61,385 nucleotides of DNA from Saccoglossus kowalevskii. Lineage: Eukaryota; Hemichordata; Enteropneusta; Harrimaniidae. Both the position numbers and the translations under genes were made by a program. How positions within the stretch are numbered: position 1 is the first letter of the stretch; each line of letters opens with the position of its first letter. The stretch spans positions 603,002-664,386 of the forward strand of contig NW_003155740.1 in assembly GCF_000003605.2 (NCBI RefSeq). Reading direction: 5' to 3'. Shown here in pieces: positions 33,601-46,100 of this stretch. Below the pieces are notes generated by a model. The model saw only the letters and a program-made list of their open reading frames with translations, was not told the DNA's origin and made no database searches.

Positions 33601-34967
33601 TTACCCTAATGATGTACGCGAATGTGAAGAGTTTGCGGCCACATATCTTTTGTTATTTATTATTATTAGATTATTAACTATTGAATATTCATTATTATGA
33701 TGGGCAGTGTAATAGTGTAGCCTCGTTCAGATGCCAGAATGGAGTACCAGATGTACAGGGTCGCGAAGGCTCAAATAATAGAATAAATCGACCGTGACGG
33801 AAGTATGGACATAAATAAAGGGTTCTCAACGAGCCATGATACGGGTCCCACGCAAGGTCCCGTGCAACGCGTGTCTAATTCATTTTTTACATGACATTGA
33901 GCGCGTTTCGTGGCGAACATAGTGTTTTAATCCTACCCGAGTTTGAAATAAAAAAAGCGATACGACAAAAATAAAAAAAAAACAGACCAGTATGCCAAGG
34001 CAGCGGGATGTTAATTATCAATACGCACTCGTTACGTCATCACCTACTTTGTTAAACATGAATATACAGAATTCATGTATTATATTTGTAAACTGATTTG
34101 TAAAAATGAAACTTTATTTTTATTTTCAGTATAAATGCAAAATGTTGTTTATTTGTCGTGTGACCTGTATATTTAGCACCAGCTAGCCTCTTAGAAACTA
34201 CGAAACTTTGAGCTACCACTTTGAAACCAGACAATTTAATAAATGTAACAGGTGTTAGGTCGAATTTATTTTAAAATTTGGGTTTACACAATATACTGTT
34301 CTGCGGCAGACACATTAATAATCGCCAAAAGGGGACTGAAATCAATCGAACCGTTTAACATATTCCGCATAGTTTAAAATGAATTTATAACGTACGTAGC
34401 AAAACAGGCACATTTACGGGATTTATTTATTATCTGAAAGTATTGAACTACGATCAATCATATTGCGTCTTTGGAACAGTGCGTGAAAACCTCCATATTC
34501 ATGACTGATGCCATTGTTACGCCGTCACGGTATGAAAAACACATGTCACAAGTATGTGATATATTTATTTCAGTTATATTGAGAATATCTTTATGAATAA
34601 CACAATATGTTTTTTTGTTCTTCAAATAAAGAAATGGACCTTGCTAACAGCGAATGGTTTAAATACGGAACACAAGTAAATATGTTATGCTTTTTCAATG
34701 TGTGACGACGTCCAAGTTAATTAAGTTTTCTCCTTTTCTCTGAATTTATCTATGGCAATAACAAAATGGCTATTCAAAACCTCGTTTCCGAAATAAAAGA
34801 CTAAATCACAGCACGGTATTATGGGAAACAGTCGTTTATTTTGCGCTCCTTTCAGATGTTATTGTAAGTGAAATTGCAATCCCGTCTAAGTAGATAACAC
34901 TTGTTAAGATGCTCCTTCGCGAGATTAGAGATGAAATGAACAGTCATTGGGCGTGCTGTAATTTGAA

Positions 34968-34977
34968 TCTCGCGAGA
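34968..34977. promoter_or_regulatory. TCTCGCGAGA palindrome, site 2
   Basis: A second exact copy lies within a locally CpG-rich stretch (about 34.91-35.06 kb) that also holds TTCGCGAGAT. No nearby exon was identified, so any role is speculative. Confidence 0.35.
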
Positions 34978-37117
34978 GTCGACCCCCTGACTCATTCAAC
35001 AAATCGTACAAGGAAAGATACATTGGGTAATGGCGATGGTCGTCGCGCAGTGAGTTCGATTTTTTGTGTACGCAAACAATATATTTTACATGCGCTGTAC
35101 ACTTCACATAGGACCCGTATTAATTACAATGCGTCGCGAAATCCTGAAAGTTGCAGATTAAAAATACCGCGCTGAAATATTTGTGGAGAGAGGGATTTCT
35201 GAATAGGAAGGAGCGGATGTGTCGTGGCCACGGTCCTTCAAAATAACAAAGACTTTTGAATGACTTTGTTTATAACATGGTTCCGATTATTACGATGGTA
35301 AAGCATGTAACCTTGTGCGCAAACGGTTATGACGTTGTTATAATAAATGCATATTCAATATATTTAGCCATAATTAACATATCACATTGGGCGACTGACA
35401 CTGGAGCCCAATCAAAATTGCCTTGTAAGAAATTGCGATATCCTAACTCAATTTGTTTAATTATGAACCAGAAGTGTATGTATTTTTACCAAAACATGCC
35501 TATGGTGTATATTTTTTTTATTCTGGAAACTGACGATATAATCTTTAAAATCGGTTTATCAGTGCACATTGGATTGTATTTAGCTATAGCGACAGTGACG
35601 GTTATTAATTATATTGAACTGGATCTGACCTTGTTACATAACGTTAACGTGACGTGAACAATTTATATCCTGTTAGATTTTGACTAACCACTCCTTTGGG
35701 TATTCACTGTTCACATTGTTAAACTAATTTGCTGGAAGTACAATGCCTGGACTGTTAGCACACTAAATACCCTTTAATGTATGTGTACAAAATTAATTTT
35801 CAAGAAGTGTGAATCATAATATAATGCGGGACACATCAAATAACAAAATGCTCATTTTTATAAGAAATATAAAATGCCGGAATTGTTTGTGCTTTCAATT
35901 GTAAGTGTACTGTCAGGTTTGATTTCCATCCTCATCATTTTGTAAATACGAGAAAACCAATAGCGCAGGCAGGTTATAAAAACGTAACTGTTGATATTGT
36001 TAATGTTGTTGCTTACCGAGGCATGCAAATTATTGCCCTGCTAATTACACATGGTTGGCGACACGTGTTTTTAATGCATTGTGTAGTGTGTGTTACGAAG
36101 TACAACGCGGCTAATAACGGAGTATGACTTTACATGAACTATTATCCGGTAGCCACCTAGTGACTTATATCTTGATTGAATTTGAAGCTAGCAAATCTAC
36201 AACGACGCTGCGAGTATTTATTTTCGTTAATTTTTCTAATTATTTTAATTATCGGGATAATTACCCGAAAAAACTCGAATACAATTAACACGCCTGTGAC
36301 ATTTGTCGGTGACGTCATTGTTTACACTTTGCCCACATGTCGCCTTATATGAATATTCATTCCGTTGTTAAGTTTTCTTGAATATTGTTGACAAAATATG
36401 TCGGATCAATCTAGAATTTACTCCGACGTAAAATTGAAATGTACACGATGTTATTACAATAATATACTTCAACGCAATATACGGATTTTTTGAGAGGTTT
36501 CACAGAATAATCCCCTAATGTAAACAGTATAGAATAGAAAGAGTGTCATTCGAAGAACAGTTTTGCCGTATGTCGTTCACTGTCACGGCCAATTTGATTG
36601 TCATTACAGAATTAGGCTCGCTTGATTACAATTTTTCCGAATCACTGACAATTCACTGGACACTGCAATCGCAGAAAAAAGTCGCTGCAATTCGCGTTGT
36701 AACAACGTGTTATGACATTTCCAGTCAATTAATGATCACGGGGACAAACTCCACAATGAGGGATAAATGTGATAAAATGCACCGACATAAAAAAATGACA
36801 ATTTAGAATTAAAGAAATTACAAAAAAACGAAATAAATTAAATTAGTACTATTGCAGTGTCGAGTAGGTCTTGATTACCAATTTGAAATTTTAAACATGT
36901 TATTTGTATCTACTATTGCCCTCCGTTACTACAGTGTTATGAAATTAACATGAACTTTCAGCTACCAACGTAACTCGCGTATGTGGAATTATCGCTCAAT
37001 TCACTTTCATTAATTCAATTGTAATCTCAGATATATGTACACACATGAGTAGAAATATACACGTTTTTTTCACTGAATACATGCCAATAAAGGTATCAAA
37101 AACAAACTTTTACTCAC

Positions 37118-37190
37118 CGCTTTGCACAGGAAGGGTTATGCAAAAAGAAATCGCGAGAAACGAAACCGCGGTTAATATAATCCGTGACAT
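37118..37190 (-). CDS. Gene A exon 1: start codon and signal peptide
   Basis: The exon opens at an ATG and encodes 24 residues: a short basic start (MSR), a hydrophobic core rich in I, L, A, F and V, then a polar end (PVQS) typical of a signal-peptidase region. It ends with a strong gtgagt donor in phase 1. That phase matches the FN3 exon 12.4 kb downstream, making the junction codon Glu. A phase-1 signal-peptide exon is usual in extracellular modular proteins. An in-frame start further upstream was not seen. The link to the FN3 exon is inferred from phase, strand and order only. Confidence 0.6.
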
Positions 37191-37277
37191 TATTCAGGCT
37201 ATGCCGATACACATCCGTACGCTGTGCAATTTTTGCCGACTCTGCTCGATTAGTTTTATGATTTCAACGAATGTAGG

Positions 37278-37283
37278 TTTATA
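37278..37283 (-). promoter_or_regulatory. TATA-like box upstream of gene A
   Basis: TATAAA in the context GTTATAAACC on the minus strand, about 90 nt before the gene A start codon. It would place transcription start near 37250. A second AT-rich candidate (GTATATTAAAA) lies near 37310. Confidence 0.45.
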
Positions 37284-37333
37284 ACTAGCCTAAGGAGCCT
37301 TGTTTTAATATACACCTTGTGAACGCGTTCGCG

Positions 37334-37341
37334 TGACGTCA
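37334..37341. promoter_or_regulatory. Full cAMP-response element upstream of gene A
   Basis: The palindrome TGACGTCA lies about 50 bp upstream of the TATA-like box, within GCGTGACGTCACAG. CREB/ATF factors bind this sequence, and CREs at this distance from a TATA box are usual in regulated promoters. Use in this gene is inference. Confidence 0.45.
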
Positions 37342-39143
37342 CAGCCAGTCAGGTGACAATAAGGTAGCAGGTCTAATTATATAGGAATACAATTAGTAAT
37401 TAGCATATCTATTATTTTAAATATCTGTTGTTGTGTCTCCAATTTACTTTGACGTATTATACCAAAGCAGTTCAATGAACCTTTGTGATGGGTCGCACGA
37501 ACGGAGAAACCTATCCATTTCACAGAAGCTCTCATTTAACTTTAAAGCGCTACACTCGACATGGGAGCAATATTAACGTTTACAACGCGTGTAAAATACA
37601 TTGTTTGTGTACGTAACATGTGAACACGAGCTGCGTGATGGTTGTAGCGTTTAAGGTTTAAATCGCATAATACAGTGGTTATGGTATAATAATAACAATC
37701 AATGACATTTCCATTTATGATTTACTCAGAAGAACGCGTAAGAAAATAATATATGTATATGTATGCGTCTCAACCCACAGCTGACACAGTTCAGTCAGTA
37801 GATACTGAAAAAAAAAACGTTGTATACTCACAACAAGGCTGTATACTCGCTACAATTCATAACATTCTATATGGGTAATTGTTTTAGTGCCGGACTGCCG
37901 CAGTACGGGTCAGTAATTTTGGGATATGCTCCTTGTTAGACCGAGTAATGATGATCGTTTACACCGTTTAATGTTCATTTATTATCAAGAGTGACAGACC
38001 CGTGTTGGAAGATCAGTAATTGTCCACTGATGTAATGACAGACAATTCATTCCATATCACATAATACGAAGGCATGTATTACTCAGATATGAAAAAGCAC
38101 TACCAGATATAACAAGCATTGCCAACCGAATTACGACGCGTATAATGCAGAGCTTTGCGGTACAATTGACGATATTCGTTCACTAATATTATAGTCACAT
38201 GTAATGGCATATATTCTTGTACTACAAACAAACGCTAATACACATTTTAGTCATGCGCATTGAATTATTGGTACATACAATTAATTTAAGGAGAATGCGC
38301 ATGCTCGTATTTCAATACTAAGTTACTGATACTACGTTTGTGAAAAAATAGTGTACTTGTGATATCCTCTCCCGCGCTACCATGGGTATGTTTCACATAA
38401 ACCGCACTTGGAAAAAAAAACACCTTAAACTGGCGAAGATCAGAACTTTGTGGTATGTAACATTACTATCTTAAATCCCCACAACCAATCCCGGATGTAT
38501 ATATAAAACAACACACGAATATATGCATTAACTGACAAACCGTCCAACACAAAGATGAAATCTGAGCATCATCTCATCTCATATCGATTGATACTTTAAT
38601 AGGCTACAATAACGTCGCTGTAGACCGTCGTTTAACGAGGTAGTGCTGTGAACAGAACAGTGAGTAGATAACATGAATTAAACTTAGATTCCAATCGATA
38701 CATTGTAACGCAATGCCTGGGATAGGCGACGTGAATCAAAGAAAATGTCGAACGCAGCGTCGCAGAAATACAGCCCCGTGAACATAATTCACAATACTTT
38801 CGTTTAAGTCATTGACATGCATACGTTTCTGAATAATTAATAAATCTGCTGATTTGCGTATCTCCCTTTAGCTTATTAAAATATACCAATATACGATTAA
38901 ATATTTATGTTACGGCCCTGGCTTGGGAAAATGTTCATTCACCGCTGAGCTCTGTCAAGGCTGCTCACTCGCAATTAACGTGATGAAATGTCATTATGAA
39001 AAACACAGTTTCCTAATCGAACGTGAATTGAATTTCTTCAATTTCTATAGATAATTATTTGGTTGTGTATAATTGATTGGGGCACCTTTTAACACACATA
39101 ATGATGTTGTCGGAAAGGGAATTTTACAAATGAAAAGGTGTTC

Positions 39144-39317
39144 TTATTGAACTTCAAGTTCGTATGGAACTGTGTTTGCGTACGGGCCACGTTGCGGTGG
39201 TGCTGTATATTCATAAAGGGGATCGTGTTCAACTTTTTGTACAAATTCCAGTTTAATAGCTTTGTAGTACAACTTCCATGATAACCATTTATCGCAAATC
39301 CCAATGTATAAATATTT
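39144..39317 (-). CDS. Candidate terminal exon of an unknown gene
   Basis: After an AG (ttggcag) 57 codons stay open to TAA. The peptide starts KYLYIGICDKWLSWKLYYKA and ends with a tyrosine- and proline-rich tail: DPLYEYTAPPQRGPYANTV, then PYELEVQ. The tail looks like a cytoplasmic signalling tail with three Tyr-containing motifs. No homologue is recognised. A longer frame (110 codons) overlaps in another phase, no upstream exon is certain, and no polyadenylation signal is close. Chance is a real alternative. Confidence 0.2.
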   Translation of the reverse strand, partial: KYLYIGICDKWLSWKLYYKAIKLEFVQKVEHDPLYEYTAPPQRGPYANTVPYELEVQ

Positions 39318-40090
39318 CTGCCAAGTGACAACTTCATGATTTCAGATTCTCTTGATAGTTTTATTACGAGCATATTAAAAAAGGTTATTCTCTGCCATTT
39401 GAAACATGACCACCATGACAACTTGATTGGAATAATACTTTAATAGCTATAGGTTATATAAAGGTAACCCTCGAAAAAGAAACACATATATTTGCAAATA
39501 ATTTATTATGGTTAGTTGGATATCGAAATAACATAGAACACATTTTGCTTTTGCAATCGATCTTTGATGGTAGCGTCAATGTAGGTGTGCGCGCCCTCTG
39601 TGGTTATATATATACAGATTGTATATCTTCTAAATAAATGTGTTGGTCAATGACATCAAAGCGGCATGAAGTGTGTATTTTACATATTTGTTGAGTTCTT
39701 CTTATGTTCCCACTTGTACAATATTAGTGAGTCAACAACTCATCAAATGGGCAGAAATTAATGGCGGTGCATGAAAGCAAGTCGTTTTATATCGCCGTTA
39801 AATACTGTAGCTCTTCTATAATTCATAGGGAAAACTTAAAGGCAGGAACGGAAATTGTCAAAAGGGCATATTTTGATGACTAACTGAGTTCATTAGACAT
39901 TATGGAAATCAGTCAGTAATCATAATACATTCGGTTGAATTGTCAACGGAAGTAATGATAATTAATATTGAGTTCTAACACTTGCGTTTCTAATAGCGCA
40001 GAACGCACGTTGTTCAAATGTAAATGAGACAGAACTACAGAGAAATGAGTCTCTCAGTTCTTGCTGCAATTAAAATTAAAGTTAAATTAC

Positions 40091-40147
40091 CTCGAATCGT
40101 CGGTCCCGATTTCATATTGAACACACCGGGTGTGGTTCCTTGTACTA
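40091..40147 (-). CDS. Candidate small phase 1-1 exon
   Basis: A 57-nt stretch between gacag and gtaatt is open in phase 1-1 and encodes VQGTTPGVFNMKSGPTIR. It is CpG-rich for its surroundings and has plausible splice sites. It lies 5' of the gene A signal-peptide exon, so it cannot be part of that transcript unless a different start is used. No family is recognised. Confidence 0.15.
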
Positions 40148-43100
40148 CTGTCTGAGTTCGTTTACTGATCCGACGGGAAAGGGGGCTTCGTTGAGGTCTC
40201 TAGATCAATTGATAGCACATTAAATAGACAATGTGTTGGTTCCGGAGCACGACATTTTGCCCCATTACGTCATCAGCTTGAAGGCTCATTCAAAGTTGGT
40301 TCATTGTGAGCATTATTTCAAACCTAATGAGACAAATTAATGTAATCTTTTCAGGATTGTGCGGTGTTTTTACCTGCATTTACTTGCGTTAACGAATTAA
40401 TGAGTATTGAATGAATGGTTACGAATAGGACACTCGTAAAAATACAATGTGATACTTATAACCTGCAAGTCATGTGACAATACCAATGATAAATGGCTAC
40501 ACAAATTGAAACCTATCACGTAGCCCGCAACTGACGATGACAACCTGAAGATGTAAATGAACTAAACAATGCAAATATGGTTAGTAGGTTAACAGATGGA
40601 TATATGCACTGCTTTTTCAGAGTGGTGCTAGAATTTATTAATATATATTATGCTAATCCCCTTATCTGTCGTATTAACCTCTATCCGATTATGTATCTGA
40701 TGAATAAATCACAATGATATTATGGACCTGTGGAACCATATTGTGAGTAAAGGTAATATCAGACCCACAGTTCAAGATGAAATTACATTATGATTGAATA
40801 TTGTGCAGTTCGAATATTGTCGCAATTTACATTTTGTAAGTACATTTTTCTAAAAATATGTGTTAACATGAAATATTGTTTATCTATCACATGCTCTATC
40901 AACATCAACAGATCAATGTTTGCATAATACTATGATTCTTTGGCTTATCTGTACATCAAATTATCATTACAAATTGCATTGGACAGAATACATAAATGAA
41001 TTGTTTAGTGTTTAGTGTATGTACAGGCTTACAAATGAATCATTCATATTTAGTCATTCATATTCTACAAACCAACCATTAACTCGGGTAGGAGAATTTC
41101 CTTTTCAGCACTTCAAACTTTTTGTTCATCAAAAGTCCTCATTCATTAATAAACTACTTAATATCATTAAATGTAGCTAATTATGGCTCGTAATTTCCGT
41201 GTTATATGTTTTTATTTTTTGACAAAACATTCCTAATATTGAGCGAAATTCGATTCAAGTTTTGAATTTCTATTATTTTTGCAAGGATAGAATAACTGTA
41301 TAGAAACACAGAATTCGTATTATTTTGGATCTCATCAAGATCGCACATGTTTACGAGATTTGGTTTCGCTTAACTTAAATCAAATTGATGCACTTGGTCA
41401 ATGTGAATGTTTTCTGTGGGTTTAGAGTGACTGAACAAAATGTTACATGAAATTGTTTCACCAAACCACCTTTAACTAAATCAGATTAAAAATGCGATTT
41501 TGTGCCACGTTTTTTGTTTTAACAAAGTTGAACCAAATATTTCACTGCAACTCTTCAGAAAGAAAACGAGGCAATCTGTTACAGTTCTTCAGATGTCAGA
41601 TATAAAGGTTTGTAATATTTATTACACTCCTTTTCAATAGACATTTGTGAATCACATTTTTGGTTGTCTGTGACGAAACTGGGGCTGTGCAGCAAGAATA
41701 AATATGCAAACGCGGGAAGCAACCACAAGCTTTAGCAAGTAAATACGAGAAAAGTTAATTAGAAAGTCGTTCTTACTATCGTGTTTTTACTATGTGCAAT
41801 ATTAAAATTGAAATTGTCTTTTAAAAACCGAAAAAAACCCGGATATGCAATATATATACTCTAAACATCCTGCGATTTTAAAATTAACATTAAAGTTATC
41901 GATTAGTCATTCAATCTTTGTATGACCGTCTTAATTTAAAATAACTCGGAAATGCATATTTAATGCACAAGATCAAAGCGCTCGCGACAGAAATCAGGAA
42001 CATTATAGCCACTTCTACGGACTAATAACAGTCGATTATAAAAATTCTCCAAGCAGCTATTGTTATTCATGATACAATATTATGAGTTTGTTCGGCGAGT
42101 CCCTGAAGATTACATGTCAATGACTGTAGATGAAGTGGCCTTTGTCTTGCGTAGATACTGGGGATGTACACAAGGTAGTTAATGTCATCCAGTAGACAAT
42201 GCGACTTCCGGGTAATATGTGGCTGTGTCCTGTGTGTTTATGAGAAAGAAGAATTTATGAAGTTATTATTAGTAAGCAGGAAAGGAAAAAATCTTTGACA
42301 AGCCGACTTACTATTTGATAATATTTCACTCTGGTGAATTTCCCACGGTGGTATTATTTGGGGGTTTTCTTTAAGGTAGATAGATACCGTGGGTACGGGA
42401 ATCAATTACCGACCGATTTCGATGATTTTTGTCGTGCCTACATATATTATTGTTTCCAAAAGTACCCAAGTAAGTGGCGAAAACACACTTTATGTGTCTT
42501 TTTGGAGCAGTTTAAGGCAGTTTACGTAACGACATGTACTGCAACAGAGAAAACTCACAAGGCGTCAATGTGAAATCGTAGCAAAATTTGGGGTTTAACA
42601 CAGGAGGTCAAGATACCAACGCATACATACGAATATCGAATGTCAAACCGCCGTATTGGCAATGTATCGAACTATTCTCGTTATTAGATATTCTCTTTAT
42701 TATATATAAAGAGAGAAAAAACTTTGTGACGGGAGAAAGTTAGTTACAACATAAGAAAGAGTGTGTCAACGCATGTGTATTGTGACCAGTCCGTCCTAAG
42801 ATGTAGAAACGCTCCAGTTGATTGAATTACAGATTTGGGTGTTTTTAATAAATATTAAACCATCATGACCTTCAATCTAATCTTACTTAAGATTTGTAAA
42901 GGGAAGCCTGTTTTGGAGTGCAGAGGATCGATTGAGATAATAAAAATCACCATACATCATAGATCGCCAATCATAACTATTCTCAACACATGTCCAGTGG
43001 TAATGTAGTTCTAAGAATTTAATTTCGTACAAATGCTGAACTAGGCTAATATCAAATTGTTTTGGTTTGGGTTGTCACGATGACAAACTTATGGTATGAA

Positions 43101-46100
43101 CACAGCGTTATTGGGGAATTTCTTTTATCTCGTCACCGGAGTTTATTGACAGAATCCTACACACGATTTTGTACTCCAAAGCTAGATACAAAACTATTTT
43201 AATTTTCTTATTGGAAATACTATTGGTCGACTATTCGAAAACCACGTATACTTTGTTAGTTGTTCATTCAAATTGCACTGAATATCGTCCATAGATTCTA
43301 CTGATGTAATTTATCACGTAACAACTTATAATTATTTAAATTGTGATTGATTAAACGAAAAGAGTCGAAATTACAACGAGTGTTTACTCACCACGTTTAA
43401 ATATGTATTAGCCTGCCGCTATTATTATTAAATTTAAAGCATTTCTAAAATTACTGTGAATTGCACAAAATGTTTCAATGGGATAGTAGTTATAAAACAA
43501 AATGTCCGTTTATTGAACCTAGGGTGAATGACCTAACATAGTAATGAGTTGCTAGGCGAACACGCCAATCCGTTGTTTAATGGTAATTACAATCACATAA
43601 TGAGATGAAATTTTGGACATAACATACATTGTTTACACGATCTCATACTGTATTGGCATTGTGGCCATCATTTGGTTTACGGTGTTATGAGCTCCTGGCT
43701 GTCAGTTTGCGTCATGATGTGCCTACGTATATCACATCGCTTTATAGCGGTAATACGCAAGGCCTCTCAATAAATCAGGACCGATAACTTGTAAATGTAT
43801 ATTCAGATATCTAAAAAGTGATACACATGTATAATTTTACAATCATCTCTGGGACTAGTTGGTGAATCATAACCAATGTGACTGACCCACCTGATATAAC
43901 TTAGGATAATCGTAGTGAAAACCAATGTGACTAGCTTACCAGCATAGCCAGTTATTTTATACTGTATTGTTTAAACGTTACATGTCCTTGTCAAATTGTT
44001 ACGTAATTTTATAGTAGTAGTGACAGTTTAAAAAAGTTATATCCGAATAATATCAGCGTAGCGTAAAGTCTATTCCATAATAATGCTTTGTCACACCCAG
44101 TTTAGTCTGTGTATTCGAACAATTCACGCGCGCACTTTTCAGCTACGCAACACCATAGGCAACATAAAACACATATCCCGCGCTAGAGCGCAACGAAAAA
44201 AAATTTCACCATGGTAACACAAATGAAGATCGATTAAAAATAGATGTATCACATCCTTAATTATGCAGAATGTGAAGGACGGTTCGCTCGAGTTGAGATT
44301 GTCTGATTGTCGAAACGCCGGAACAAGCTCCTAGTGCTGACTCTAGAAATCACACTTATTTCTTGATAGTTATTGAGCAAACGTAAATTATGTGTTCTGG
44401 TTAATGACGTTATTAAATGGTATTTTTGATTACGCAGATTCACTTTAGTCACGTACACCCAAATCACGTATTTTGGTTAAAGGTTAAATAAAGAATAAAC
44501 TCAATTTTGTTTAATTCCCTTGACAGTATAATTAGTTTCTTGACAAGCAATGTGGGACGTTTGGGGTGAATTTATTGTCAGTAAAAAAACACAATATCAA
44601 TTTGACAAAAAAATATTTCAAATATCCAAACATAGGCATCAAAACGTGAAATACCATTTCTACACTTTGCGGAAAATATATGACTTGTCTGTTCTTAAAT
44701 CCACAATTTACAATTCTTTGATCTGTTCATTGATTCATTGAAATTGTGTTTATCTTTCCAGATAAATGATCACATAGACTTTTGCATGATTAAAGACCAA
44801 ACGAGAAGATTCTGTTCGACAACCGTCAAATTACCAAACATATGGTTCTATACTAAACTGGTACTAAACATGAAGAATATATTCCTTAAAAACTACATCA
44901 GATATAGGACCATCAATGTAAGGTAATACGCATTATAGTACACAGTTTACGCATCAAAGGCCGGCCATATACGAGACATTATCTGAAAAGGTAATGCATA
45001 CACTTGTGCTTACTAGATTCAGTGTCTAGACATTCCGAATTGAGAATGGTCATAATTGTACGAGACTGTTGGCAATTCAACCGAACATAATAACTCAAAA
45101 AAAAAATCAATGAATCATGCTTTTCCCAAACATGTTCAGCGGCGGATGAAAGAGAATACTGGAAAATGAATTAGATTATGTAACACGTATGCAAATTTGA
45201 ATCTAGTTTTTGTATGTTTCAATTGAGCTTTTCAATGAATAACGAAACCTTTTGTAACGATTACAATGAGCACACACTCGTAATTTGAGTTTTTTATTAA
45301 ACACTATGGACTATTATGCAATCTGATTACAAACTTGTTCGTCTTATAATAATTTTTCACATTATTTGTTTATTTGGGCACATACCCTCTATAGATCGAA
45401 TCCAACAGGTCTTTGAGGCTTATTGTCAGACTGTGATTTGGGATAATATAAGTCTTGATCAACATTTGTTTTTAAAAATAAACAAATAATTATGTGAGTT
45501 TAATTTATGAATCGTTCTGTTACCTAAACAAAACTTACATACTCATAACTACTTACATACATAAGATAATTATTATACAATACTTATCATTATAATAAAG
45601 ATATTTTCTCTGCATGGCAGTTCTTATTAGTGTAATAACTCTCGTAATAAGAAAAATACTCGTATATCTCCGAGTTGACAATCCATACATGTTTCTATCC
45701 AACGTGGAAATGAACACATGGTTCACTGATCATTAGATATTTGTCCTGACCTTGTACACGAGTTTGCTTGATGGATTAGAAATCACCAGCTGTTCCAACA
45801 AGTAAGAAATTAATTATTTATAAACCAAACTGTGCTAGTACAAAGACGCGATGCATTTTAAGTGAATAGTGTGTGCTATTTTGTATGGAAGTTGACATGA
45901 GAAATTAAAACCAATATTTGAAAAGAGAAACTCACATTTTGAAAATGATTGTCAGATTCATTATCAACTCAATTTAAGGAGTGAAATGCACTCATTGAGC
46001 AACCGTCTAAACGTTGACACTGGAAACCAAACCTCTTGAATATGTTCACATCATTGGTGTATTGGTAATAAGAGCTGAAACTAGACAGATATAGTTAGTT

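Larger units (their letters stand above)
24725..37117. other. 12.4-kb first intron of gene A
   Basis: The interval separates the signal-peptide exon from the FN3 exon. Contents recognised: two TCTCGCGAGA palindromes and a SINE-like element. Several open frames of 60-133 codons occur (for example plus strand 35256-35657). This many are expected by chance at this base composition, and none shows a domain. Confidence 0.5.
1841..37190 (-). other. Gene A: modular DEG/ENaC channel gene (whole locus, 30 exons)
   Basis: Thirty exons with GT/AG borders join without a phase conflict into 4,212 coding nt, 1,403 residues plus stop. Order by residue: signal peptide 1-24, FN3 25-111, EGF 1-8 about 112-447, TM helix about 448-471 with basic stop-transfer, cytoplasmic linker, ASC His-Gly motif 567-568, channel TM1 about 582-607, LDLa 1-5 at 663-867, ShKT 868-907, LDLa 6 at 908-955, ASC finger, thumb and palm to about 1317, TM2 with G-V-S filter at 1334-1336, acidic C-tail. 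DEG/ENaC proteins are trimeric sodium-selective or cation channels of the plasma membrane. The gating stimulus cannot be read from sequence. Extra exons in the 12.4-kb and 8-kb introns are not excluded. Joining all exons into one transcript is inference from phase and open frame. Confidence 0.8.

Noticed and set aside
34909-35175. CpG-rich plus-strand frame with an internal gtgagt
   Set aside because: It could be a first exon, but the peptide has no recognisable start signal or domain. Only the TCTCGCGAGA motif was kept.
35256-35657. 133-codon open frame on the plus strand in the first intron of gene A
   Set aside because: About one frame of this length is expected by chance in this much AT-rich sequence, and there is no domain or splice context.
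42334-42573. Plus-strand frame with VDRYRGYGNQLPTDFDDF
   Set aside because: Looks partly coding, but no family is recognised and the same segment reads like low-copy repeat sequence. Too weak to call.
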